The notes below the pieces were generated by a model. It saw only the letters and a program-made list of their open reading frames with translations, did not search any database and was not told the DNA's origin. From Solirubrobacterales bacterium (GTDB taxonomy: Bacteria; Actinomycetota; Thermoleophilia; Solirubrobacterales; 70-9): DNA of 44,726 bases. Below, piece after piece: positions 1 to 6,566 of this stretch. Position 1 is the first letter of the stretch. Every line of letters begins with the position of its first letter. The stretch is taken from the NCBI GenBank assembly GCA_017304845.1, contig JAFKLL010000025.1, positions 1 through 44,726 of the forward strand, read 5' to 3'. Both the position numbers and the translations under genes were made by a program.

Positions 1-2
1 CC

Positions 3-2243
3 GAATCTTGGGAACCAGCCAGGACGCGCGCACTCGTCGTAGCCCTGGTCCTGTTGGTCGCCGCCACGTTCACCTTGGCGCCACAAGCCCGAGCAGATCA
101 GACGTCCTACCCGGTGCGCCTCTGCTCGCCACAGAACTACGACGCAAACGGATACCCCCACGGCACATTCAGCCCAGGCCTCGGCGCGGGCACCCGTGTC
201 TACAAGAAAGCTGCCAACGGAACCGTCTCCTACGACAACGTGACCCTGGGGAGCATCAGCTGGACGATCTGGGACGCGGCGATTCCATGCGGAGCCCAGA
301 ACGCCAACAACACCGGCACGTCCTCCTACGGCTTCAAGCTGTTCAAACCCGGCACGGGCGTGTTCTACAAGGGCGAGGAAGGCGGCCTCGAACTCTCGGC
401 CCCGAACGGCGAAGAGATTCAACAGCTCGGTGTAGCTGGTCGCTCTCTCCAACCCACGGATCCGTACTCCTCGCAAGGCGGAATCTCCAACGGCGGAACC
501 AAGCTCAAGATGGAGTTTCTCAACCCGAGTGGAGCTAGCTCACTCACAATCCCGACGCAGAACTACGCCAGGCTGACGATAGGCGCACCAGTCGCCCAGC
601 ACTCGACCCGCGTTCGCCTCGGTCTGCTCTGCGATCCCAACCCCACCGCCACAGTCTGCATCGGCGGTGCAGGAGAGACCGTCCTGCTGAACAACCTGAT
701 CCTGACGCTCGGCGACCCGACCCGACCAACCGTGACGGTCGGATCAACTCCGCTAACCGAGGGAAACTGGGTCAGCGGAACCCAGCAAGTCACCTTCACT
801 GCCCGCGATCAACAGTCCGGCCTCCGGGAAACGTACGTCTATCTGGACAACCAACAGGTCAGCAAGAAGACCTACTCCTGCGCCACCGTCTCCGGAGAGT
901 TCTCTGGCGGCTTCACCGGAACCATGGCCAGCCAGTACAAACCCTGCCCCCAAGATCCCCAGACCGAGACTGTGTCGATCGACACCACGCGGTTCGGTGA
1001 CGGAATCCATCAGGTCAAGGTCTGTGCGCGCGACTTTGCCCGGTGGTCGCCCTACTGGAACAACGACCAGATGGGACCAGAGACCTGCAGCGACAACGTG
1101 CAGGTTCGAATCGACAACAGCGCCCCGGCCGCACCCGAAGCAGCCGAGGCGATCAACACACGCGTTCCGCGCTCCGTCAACCCGTACGACGTGAGCTGGA
1201 ATGACCCAGGCGCGGGCGACCAAGGATCGCCGATCCACGAAGTTCGCTACGAGATCGTGAACCAGACAGGTAACCAGGTCGTGTCGACGACCACGGTCGA
1301 CAACGGATCAAATAGCAACGCACCCGCCAACAGCGATCAGGCCAACAACATCGAGCACGTTCCGACGTTGCAGACACCGCTCGCGCAAGGAGAGTTCAAG
1401 CTACAAATGCGCCTGGTCGACTCGGTTGGCCACGTCAGCAAGGCCACCGAAGTACCGCTCAGCTACTCGTGCGACAACTCAGGCGGAACCCCGCTTCCCC
1501 AGGCCGACATCGCGATGGGGCTTGTCGAACCGGGGCAGAACACAGAAACCGCAACGGAGTTCCTCGCACTCGGACAGGGGGAGAGGTCAACCGTGGTGGG
1601 CAAGGTCCGTGGACCGGGCCAGATGCCGATCAATGGGGCCGACGTTTGCATCAACGCAAAGCCGGTCGTCGACCCCCAGCTCCAGCTCCTGACCTCGGTC
1701 GACACGAACGGCAACGGCAACTACTCCTCGGCGTTGCCTCCGGGCCCGAGTCGGAACATGCTGACAGTGTTCCGACAGGGACATCGAGAGACGTGGTCAG
1801 ATCCCGTCAGCACCCAAGTGACCGTCTCCCCGACGCTTTCGACGACCCTCAAGGGTGACGGCACGAAGTTCTACAAGAAGCAGACGAAGGCAGTTGTTCG
1901 CACCGGAAAGATGACCTGGTTCAAGGGAATCATCCCCGGGCCCTACGCGGACGAGGTCGTGGTGGTCCTCCAGGGCAAACCGGCGGGCAGTTCGGACAAG
2001 AAGTACAGGGCGTTCCGTCGTTACCGGACGCGATTCGGCGGCAGGTTCAAGATGCGCAACGTCTTCTTCAACACGAGCAAGACGGGGAGGAAGGCCTACC
2101 TGACGATTCGAGCGCAGGTTCGGAATCAGGTTGGCTACCCGTACAACGAGGGTGACTCGGATGAGATGACCCTCGTCGTCCTGCCAAAGAAGAAGAAAAA
2201 GGCGGTGGCCGGCAAGGGGCGCCACACCGCTTCTCGTAGGTGA
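3..2243 (+). CDS. Secreted Ig-like repeat protein, 5' end outside window
   Basis: The frame is open from the first bases of the window, so the start codon lies upstream. A hydrophobic stretch rich in Ala, Leu and Val ends in the signal-peptidase-like site ARA before DQTSYP at about base 93. The mature part is about 715 residues and rich in Thr, Ser, Asn and Gly. It shows repeated beta-sandwich style segments: a GVxGxTxL-type part, then PTVTVGSTPL, then VRIDNSAPAAP near the middle, where a fibronectin- or Ig-like repeat begins. A carboxypeptidase-regulatory-like loop (GKVRGPGQMPINGADVCI) follows. The C-terminus is strongly basic (KKKKK, then RHTASRR). There is no sortase motif. I infer an exported cell-envelope protein of unknown binding partner. 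An internal TTG at 54 would lose half of the signal peptide and is not a credible start. Confidence 0.75.
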   Translation, partial: ESWEPARTRALVVALVLLVAATFTLAPQARADQTSYPVRLCSPQNYDANGYPHGTFSPGLGAGTRVYKKAANGTVSYDNVTLGSISWTIWDAAIPCGAQNANNTGTSSYGFKLFKPGTGVFYKGEEGGLELSAPNGEEIQQLGVAGRSLQPTDPYSSQGGISNGGTKLKMEFLNPSGASSLTIPTQNYARLTIGAPVAQHSTRVRLGLLCDPNPTATVCIGGAGETVLLNNLILTLGDPTRPTVTVGSTPLTEGNWVSGTQQVTFTARDQQSGLRETYVYLDNQQVSKKTYSCATVSGEFSGGFTGTMASQYKPCPQDPQTETVSIDTTRFGDGIHQVKVCARDFARWSPYWNNDQMGPETCSDNVQVRIDNSAPAAPEAAEAINTRVPRSVNPYDVSWNDPGAGDQGSPIHEVRYEIVNQTGNQVVSTTTVDNGSNSNAPANSDQANNIEHVPTLQTPLAQGEFKLQMRLVDSVGHVSKATEVPLSYSCDNSGGTPLPQADIAMGLVEPGQNTETATEFLALGQGERSTVVGKVRGPGQMPINGADVCINAKPVVDPQLQLLTSVDTNGNGNYSSALPPGPSRNMLTVFRQGHRETWSDPVSTQVTVSPTLSTTLKGDGTKFYKKQTKAVVRTGKMTWFKGIIPGPYADEVVVVLQGKPAGSSDKKYRAFRRYRTRFGGRFKMRNVFFNTSKTGRKAYLTIRAQVRNQVGYPYNEGDSDEMTLVVLPKKKKKAVAGKGRHTASRR

Positions 2244-2284
2244 CGCCTCCCGTAAACCGCGCACAAGCGGGCACGTGGAACGAG

Positions 2285-2316
2285 TTGGGGCTGGGCGGAA
2301 ATCCGCCCAGCCCCAA
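2285..2316. terminator. Bidirectional terminator between convergent genes
   Basis: A perfect 15-base inverted repeat (left arm 2285-2299, right arm 2302-2316, loop AA) sits between the stop codons of the convergent genes ending at 2243 (+) and 2341 (-). There is no U-tract on either side, so this is a structural call from position and stem strength. Confidence 0.6.
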
Positions 2317-2340
2317 TCGCGCGAAAGGATGACGTAACGC

Positions 2341-2886
2341 CTAGTCGGTCGAGCAGTACCCGACGATCGTGGACGTCGTTGCACCGGATGCAGCCGAAAC
2401 GTTGTACGTGAACTGGCGGCCACCGTTGCCACTCGTTGCGTTCATGATTGTGATGTCACCCGTGGTGAACCATGTCGCGAACACAATGTGATCATCCCCG
2501 TCACACTCGGCTGTGACGTTACCCGACCCAGTCCGCGATGCAGTCACCTCGTAAACCGAATCCCAGTCGACACGACCAGGGGACCCGGCAGGCCCCGTCG
2601 ATCCTGTCGGTCCAGTCGCACCGGGAGCGCCAGCCGGACCGGTAGCCCCGCGTTCGCCCGGGACGCCACGAGGACCTTGTCTCCCCGCCTTGACGATCCT
2701 TCTCTTCACGTCACTTGCGAGATCCGCTACGCGGACGGAGCCGTTTCTGATCTGGGGCGAACCTACCGAGTTCCTCGGCAGCTGCGTGACAGCGTAGGCG
2801 GATCCGGACAGAGCGACCAACAGCGCCGCCAACGCCACCGCCATCGATGGGTTGAGGTGCTTCTTGAGTGTCTTCAGAAAATTCAT
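2341..2886 (-). CDS. Collagen-like secreted protein
   Basis: A 181-residue protein in three parts. Residues 1-33 form a basic N-terminus and one hydrophobic helix ending AYA, a signal peptide or anchor. Residues 34-70 carry a PRNSVGSPQIRNGSVRVADL segment, recurrent before collagen-like stretches in Thermoleophilia (from memory). A run of about a dozen Gly-X-Y triplets (GPRGVPGERGATGPAG and onward) follows, and the final 75 residues form a compact C-terminal domain with two cysteines that could pair. GAGAT upstream of the ATG on the minus strand can serve as ribosome site. The gene points left, towards the secreted Ig-like gene, and away from the conjugation cluster. It probably forms a short triple-helical surface stalk. 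Its role is unknown. Confidence 0.8.
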   Translation of the reverse strand: MNFLKTLKKHLNPSMAVALAALLVALSGSAYAVTQLPRNSVGSPQIRNGSVRVADLASDVKRRIVKAGRQGPRGVPGERGATGPAGAPGATGPTGSTGPAGSPGRVDWDSVYEVTASRTGSGNVTAECDGDDHIVFATWFTTGDITIMNATSGNGGRQFTYNVSAASGATTSTIVGYCSTD

Positions 2887-2994
2887 CTCGATCTCCGTAC
2901 TTTCGCGGAACCAATCCGATCCGTCGATTCCTAACTAGCAACAGTTTCCATGCTCAATCGGAGCGCCCGAGAGCATTCCCGTCCGACCACGCGG

Positions 2995-3018
2995 GATTCC
3001 CCTTACCGAAGGGGAATC
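2995..3018. repeat. 10-bp inverted repeat upstream of the sigma operon
   Basis: GATTCCCCTT and AAGGGGAATC form a perfect 10-bp stem around the loop ACCG. It lies in the divergent gap between the collagen-like gene and the sigma operon. It could be an operator or a terminator for read-through. There is no T-run. The rest of the gap from 2887 to 3153 shows nothing I recognise. Confidence 0.4.
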
Positions 3019-3153
3019 TAACCTGACGCCCCAATGCCCGCGACGGAACACCGTTGTCACCTCGAGCTGAGCCAGCTACCCTCTATAGGGCAATGAGGCT
3101 CGGGAGGGAAGTAACAGCAGGAAGGTACGGCGAAGGACGGAAATCTCCAACAC

Positions 3154-3190
3154 GGGGGGGTGGGGACAGAGCTGAGGTCTTCGACATACC
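3154..3190 (+). promoter_or_regulatory. Element promoter P1 (G-run / TCGACATACC)
   Basis: GGGGGGGTGGGG at 3154-3165 and TCGACATACC at 3181-3190. The T inside the G-run is exactly 20 bases before the T that opens the second box, as in the other three copies. The ATG at 3196 lies 15 bases after the start of the second box. If transcription starts at that ATG, the two boxes fall near -35 and -10, so the transcript would be leaderless. P1 precedes the operon that encodes the sigma-like protein and would give autoregulation. Confidence 0.75.
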
Positions 3191-3195
3191 TATTG

Positions 3196-3504
3196 ATGAC
3201 CTCGAAAAAGCAGGCTTCCCTCGATCCCGATCTCGCAGCGCGCTTCGACCAAGAGTTCGCCGAGCTACGCCAGCACTGGCTGACTCAGTTGCCAGAGGAG
3301 AATCGGGCTACGCTCGAGGAAGAACTCAGGGACGATCCATTCTTGACGCACCAGATCTTCACTCTGGTCACGGAGACTCTCATTCCCGCGCAAGCCGGCT
3401 CGTTTCTCCAAAGTGCAGCAGAGCACGTGACCGTGGCCACGCCTCGAGAGCGAAGATTCATTCTTGCCGGGCTGTTGGGCCTCCCGATGCCCGCCGTATC
3501 CTGA
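3196..3504 (+). CDS. Small helical protein, first gene of sigma operon
   Basis: 102 residues, acidic and predicted mostly helical, without signal peptide, membrane segment or cysteine. I do not recognise a family. The ATG at 3196 is chosen because it sits where P1 would start a leaderless transcript. There is no Shine-Dalgarno sequence before it, and an upstream GTG in the same frame (3160) would lie inside the promoter. The stop at 3502-3504 is followed after 16 bases by the sigma-like gene, so the two are almost certainly co-transcribed. A regulatory partner of the sigma protein is a reasonable guess from position only. Confidence 0.65.
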   Translation: MTSKKQASLDPDLAARFDQEFAELRQHWLTQLPEENRATLEEELRDDPFLTHQIFTLVTETLIPAQAGSFLQSAAEHVTVATPRERRFILAGLLGLPMPAVS

Positions 3505-3520
3505 ACGGAGGCTTCAACGG

Positions 3521-5005
3521 ATGACTGCGACAGCCGAACCGTGGATCCCAGCAGACCAGAGTCAGCTCGACGAGTTCCAACGAGCAGTCGTAGGGCACCT
3601 CATTCGGCGCGCACCAGGAGCGCGACGAGACACTCTCGTGAATGAGATAGTCCCGGATGCTTTCGCAGACAGCTACGCCGAGTATCTAGCACTGGTTGCT
3701 GACCCGGAGATGGAGATCACCGACCACGAAGGATTTCTGATTGCACTCTGCGTGCGACGGTCGATCGATCAGATGCGCAAGTCGACTCTTCGCCGGGACC
3801 GGATCGAACTCCGCCCGGAAACCAGCACAAACGAGGACCTCGATACCCGCCCTGATGTTTCTCTTGAGGACGCTCTCAGTCGAGATCATGACCTGATCGA
3901 GAAGTGGTCCCCAGCTTCCCAAGCAGTGAAGAGGGACCAGGCGAATGTGCTGTTCAAGACGCTTCGTGAGATGCCACCTGGCCAACGCGATGCGGTCAAG
4001 CGCGTCGTGTTGGATGGGCAGAAGCAAGTCGATGCGGCGGCCGAGATTGGAATCGGGATTCGTCCGTTCGAGAAGCGCCTGAAGAAGGGAATCAGTCAGG
4101 TGGCGTGGGCTCTGACCCAGACGAGCCGCGGTTCAATGTGCGGAGAGTACGAGTCTCTCACCGCCACGATGAAGGACCCGGAGAATCCAACTCGGGATCA
4201 GCAGAACGCGGTCTTCAAGCACGTCCAGTCCTGCTCGGAATGCCAGCACTCCCTTCACGATTCGCCCTTCGTTATCGACCTCGGTGCCCTACTCGCGACA
4301 GGTGCCTTTACAGCTCATTCGGGACCAACCCTGAGTGAACGCCTCACTTCATTTCCCGTGATCGAAACTCCAGCGGAGTTTGTGCGAAATGCGTTGGACA
4401 GGGTCTGGCCTGGATCTCATGGAGCCGAGGCGGCGGTCGGCGGAGGCGCTGCAGGAGGAGCGGGCGGAACAGCGCTTGCTCTGGGTGGAGGCAAGGTACT
4501 CATGGCGCTTTGCGCCGGCGCCGCAACGACTGCTTGTGTGGCGGGGGTCGCGACCGGAGTGATCCCGGTGACGAAATCCAACGCGGACAAGGCTTCAAGA
4601 AACGACGCAGCTGCCCAGACCCGTACGGCTGATGTCGACCCGGTCGAGAAGTACGTGGACACTCGCGCCACCTATGAGATGCAGCGCACCGCGATCGAGA
4701 ATCGAATCGATCGACGAGCGGCCAAGCGTGAAGCCCGAATCCAGGCTCGAAAGGATGCTCAGGCGGCGGCAACGACTTCTACGCCGACGAGCTCCAGCCC
4801 GACCTCGGATTCCGGAGCTGATCAGGCCTCCTATACCTCGCCGGTGACCACGAACCCGACCACGCAGGCAGAGACGAATGAGTCTTCTGCTGCACAAAGC
4901 ATGGGGATCCCGACGGCACCAGCTCCGACACCGGCACCCACCTCAAGTGCTCAGGCTAAGACGAACCAGTCGTCTGCGGATCAGTCGTTCGGTATCGGCG
5001 GCTAG
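3521..5005 (+). CDS. ECF-like sigma factor fused to zinc anti-sigma domain, membrane segment and outer tail
   Basis: 494 residues. Residues 15-100 resemble sigma region 2, ending VRRSIDQMRKS. Residues 145-200 resemble region 4, with MPPGQRDAVKRVVLDG followed by a helix-turn-helix AAAEIGIGIRPFEKRLKK. Next comes a zinc anti-sigma signature: Cys207, then His234-x3-Cys238-x2-Cys241 (KHVQSCSEC). One membrane helix follows a Gly/Ala-rich linker at about 320-350, then a basic helical stretch (RRAAKREARIQARK) and a Ser/Thr/Pro-rich tail ending NQSSADQSFGIGG. Sigma and anti-sigma are usually separate proteins, so here the switch would act in cis. The sigma regions are divergent and rest on motif reading. 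The start at 3521 has GGAGG 9-10 bases upstream. The tail ending recurs in the protein at 5416. Confidence 0.75.
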   Translation: MTATAEPWIPADQSQLDEFQRAVVGHLIRRAPGARRDTLVNEIVPDAFADSYAEYLALVADPEMEITDHEGFLIALCVRRSIDQMRKSTLRRDRIELRPETSTNEDLDTRPDVSLEDALSRDHDLIEKWSPASQAVKRDQANVLFKTLREMPPGQRDAVKRVVLDGQKQVDAAAEIGIGIRPFEKRLKKGISQVAWALTQTSRGSMCGEYESLTATMKDPENPTRDQQNAVFKHVQSCSECQHSLHDSPFVIDLGALLATGAFTAHSGPTLSERLTSFPVIETPAEFVRNALDRVWPGSHGAEAAVGGGAAGGAGGTALALGGGKVLMALCAGAATTACVAGVATGVIPVTKSNADKASRNDAAAQTRTADVDPVEKYVDTRATYEMQRTAIENRIDRRAAKREARIQARKDAQAAATTSTPTSSSPTSDSGADQASYTSPVTTNPTTQAETNESSAAQSMGIPTAPAPTPAPTSSAQAKTNQSSADQSFGIGG

Positions 5006-5152
5006 TGAAGAACGTCCCTCCGCATCGCCCTGATCGTTAACGCACGCCACCGGGCCCAGACCTCGGGCACGGTCCGGAAACCGACGACGTCGTTCTCCCA
5101 GAGGTCAGAAGCGGCATAGCCGCAGGGGCCACACGACGTCTTTCTTTAGTCA

Positions 5153-5168
5153 ATTCGTAACCACGAAT
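5153..5168. repeat. Small inverted repeat in the 410-base gap after the sigma gene
   Basis: ATTCGT and ACGAAT pair around AACC, 35-40 bases before the G-run of P2. It may be a weak operator. The remainder of 5006-5190 has no convincing gene on either strand. A minus-strand frame from 5297 to 5037 lacks coding character. Confidence 0.3.
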
Positions 5169-5193
5169 CTGGCCACGGGGACGTTCTCGAGGT

Positions 5194-5230
5194 GGGGGGG
5201 TGGGTAAACGCCCACCCAGTTCGACATACC
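5194..5230 (+). promoter_or_regulatory. Element promoter P2 with overlapping inverted repeat
   Basis: G-run with T at 5201, then TCGACATACC at 5221-5230, again 20 bases apart. Only here does the spacer add CCCACCC (5211-5217), the exact complement of GGGTGGG (5198-5204). The -35-like box therefore lies in a 7-bp inverted repeat with a 6-base loop. That could be an operator for a second regulator or an extra RNA polymerase control. A GTG at 5235 occupies the +1 position. P2 drives the secretion operon. Confidence 0.7.
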
Positions 5231-5234
5231 TGTT

Positions 5235-5438
5235 GTGTCGCTCACTACGCGTCATAACGGATACACCCGGCGCCCGCGAGATATCTCGGCCGTCCAAGGT
5301 GATCCCCGCTGCGACGGCGGTCAGGTCCAGCTGCCGATCGGCAGTCCTTCTCTCCTGGGGAAAGCCGCCGTCGCAGCGCCACTTCTCGACCAGTCACCAG
5401 AAAGGAATAGGTCGCATGGCCCTCTTCAAGGACGATGA
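5235..5438 (+). CDS. Possible leaderless leader ORF before secretion operon
   Basis: A GTG stands 14 bases after the start of the TCGACATACC box, the same place where the other promoters have a start codon. It opens a 67-codon frame that runs 23 bases past the start of the next gene at 5416. The predicted peptide is basic, low in hydrophobic residues and matches nothing I know. It may be a leader peptide whose translation reaches the ribosome site of the membrane protein, or a chance frame in a 180-base 5' UTR. Confidence 0.25.
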   Translation: MSLTTRHNGYTRRPRDISAVQGDPRCDGGQVQLPIGSPSLLGKAAVAAPLLDQSPERNRSHGPLQGR

Positions 5439-6153
5439 ACCCGAAGGCGAGTCGGTCCACGGCTTCGACGAGCGTTTGCCGCGCGCCGAAGACGAAGACG
5501 ACGCCACTGAAGAGATCCGCCGGTCACCATCGCCCGCTGGTATCTCCAAGATCACCTTCGACGACGAAGCCGAAGACGAACACGGCCTCCCCGATCCCTC
5601 CACCTATATCCGCCGTCGCCCGACCCGTCGGAAAGGCGTCCCGACCGGATTCGGCCTCGGGAAGGCCACCAAGGTCCTCGGCGTGCTCGCAGGCGTTCTG
5701 CTGGTCCTCATAGTCGCACTAGGCGCATTTGGTGGTGACGAAACGACCACGACCAGCGGTCCCACTCCCTCTGAACTCGCGGCCGCCAACCAGCAGAAGA
5801 TCCAGCAGCGAGCTCACGAGCTGATGAGGAAGCGAGTCGACGCCTTGAAGGAACGACGCAAGGAACTTCGCGCCAATCGGGCGCAGGTTCGTCGCGAAGC
5901 ACAGGCAAAGCGCGCTCGGGCAGCCCGCGAAAAGAAGGTCGCGGCCGAGGATGCCGCAACCGCTGAGACAACCACCGTCTCGGAGTCAGAACCCACGTAC
6001 ACGGCACCTCCCACCTACACCTACACGCCCCCGCCTGCTCCCGCGCCCGAACCAGCGCCGGCGCCGGCGCCGGCGCCCGAACCCGCACCAGTGGAAACCC
6101 AAGCCCAGATCAACCAGTCGGCGGCAGGCTCGTCGTTTGGCATCGGTGGCTAA
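5416..6153 (+). CDS. Single-pass coiled-coil/proline-rich membrane protein with SFGIGG tail
   Basis: 245 residues. The first 90 are acidic and then basic (RRRPTRRK), clearly cytoplasmic. One membrane helix spans about 92-112 (VLGVLAGVLLVLIVALGAF). Outside lies a long charged helix (QQKIQQRAHELMRKR, later REAQAKRARAAREKK), probably a coiled coil, then a Thr/Pro-rich spacer with PAPEPAP repeats and the C-terminal tail INQSAAGSSFGIGG. The tail and overall layout match the C-terminal part of the sigma/anti-sigma fusion at 3521. The ATG at 5416 has AAAGGA 10-15 bases upstream; the longer open frame to 5200 runs through the promoter and is not used. It is the first protein of the secretion operon. 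Function unknown; a cell-wall-spanning subunit or a signalling partner of the sigma protein is inferred. Confidence 0.7.
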   Translation: MALFKDDEPEGESVHGFDERLPRAEDEDDATEEIRRSPSPAGISKITFDDEAEDEHGLPDPSTYIRRRPTRRKGVPTGFGLGKATKVLGVLAGVLLVLIVALGAFGGDETTTTSGPTPSELAAANQQKIQQRAHELMRKRVDALKERRKELRANRAQVRREAQAKRARAAREKKVAAEDAATAETTTVSESEPTYTAPPTYTYTPPPAPAPEPAPAPAPAPEPAPVETQAQINQSAAGSSFGIGG

Positions 6154-6189
6154 ACCCAACAACTCGTCCCAAAGAAGGAGAGAAACCCA

Positions 6190-6534
6190 ATGGAAGCAAT
6201 CCAGAAAGTCAAGTCGATCGAGATCCGATGGGAACTCGTGCTGCTCGGCTTCGCCCTCGCCGCGGCCTGTGCCCTGGCGTTGAGCGGAATCGGATCCGAG
6301 CTGCTCCGGCAGTCGGCCGGCATCCCCGACAGCGCCGAAGGGTTCGGTCGGATCAAGCAGATGGCGAAGGCAATCCAGACCCCCGCCCTCTTCACGGCCG
6401 GTTGCATGATCCCGCTCGTCATCATCGGGGGCGCCCTCGCCCTCATGTTCGGCGGTCGTCAGGCCGGCACATGGATCGCCCGAGCAGTCGGCGCCATGTT
6501 CCTCCTGGCTGTCGTAGGAGGCCTCGCCACCTGA
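6190..6534 (+). CDS. Small hydrophobic T4SS protein, pilin-like (VirB2-like position)
   Basis: 114 residues with three hydrophobic segments (about 15-33, 70-88 and 93-112) separated by short charged loops. Good ribosome site AAGGAG before the ATG. It sits directly before the VirB6/TrbL-like gene, where pilin-like or small inner-membrane subunits usually lie in transfer operons. I see no diagnostic motif, so the pilin assignment rests on size, topology and order. It could equally be another integral subunit of the channel. Confidence 0.55.
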   Translation: MEAIQKVKSIEIRWELVLLGFALAAACALALSGIGSELLRQSAGIPDSAEGFGRIKQMAKAIQTPALFTAGCMIPLVIIGGALALMFGGRQAGTWIARAVGAMFLLAVVGGLAT

Positions 6535-6566
6535 TCAACGGGTGACGAGCAAACGGGATCAACACC

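Noticed and set aside
1..3000. Left end of the mobile element (attachment site) between the secreted genes and the sigma operon
   Set aside because: No integrase, tRNA gene or direct repeat marks a border; only the change in gene content suggests one.
5037..5297. Minus-strand 86-codon frame over the P2 region
   Set aside because: It runs through the promoter boxes, has no ribosome site and its product is Arg/Pro-rich without coding character.
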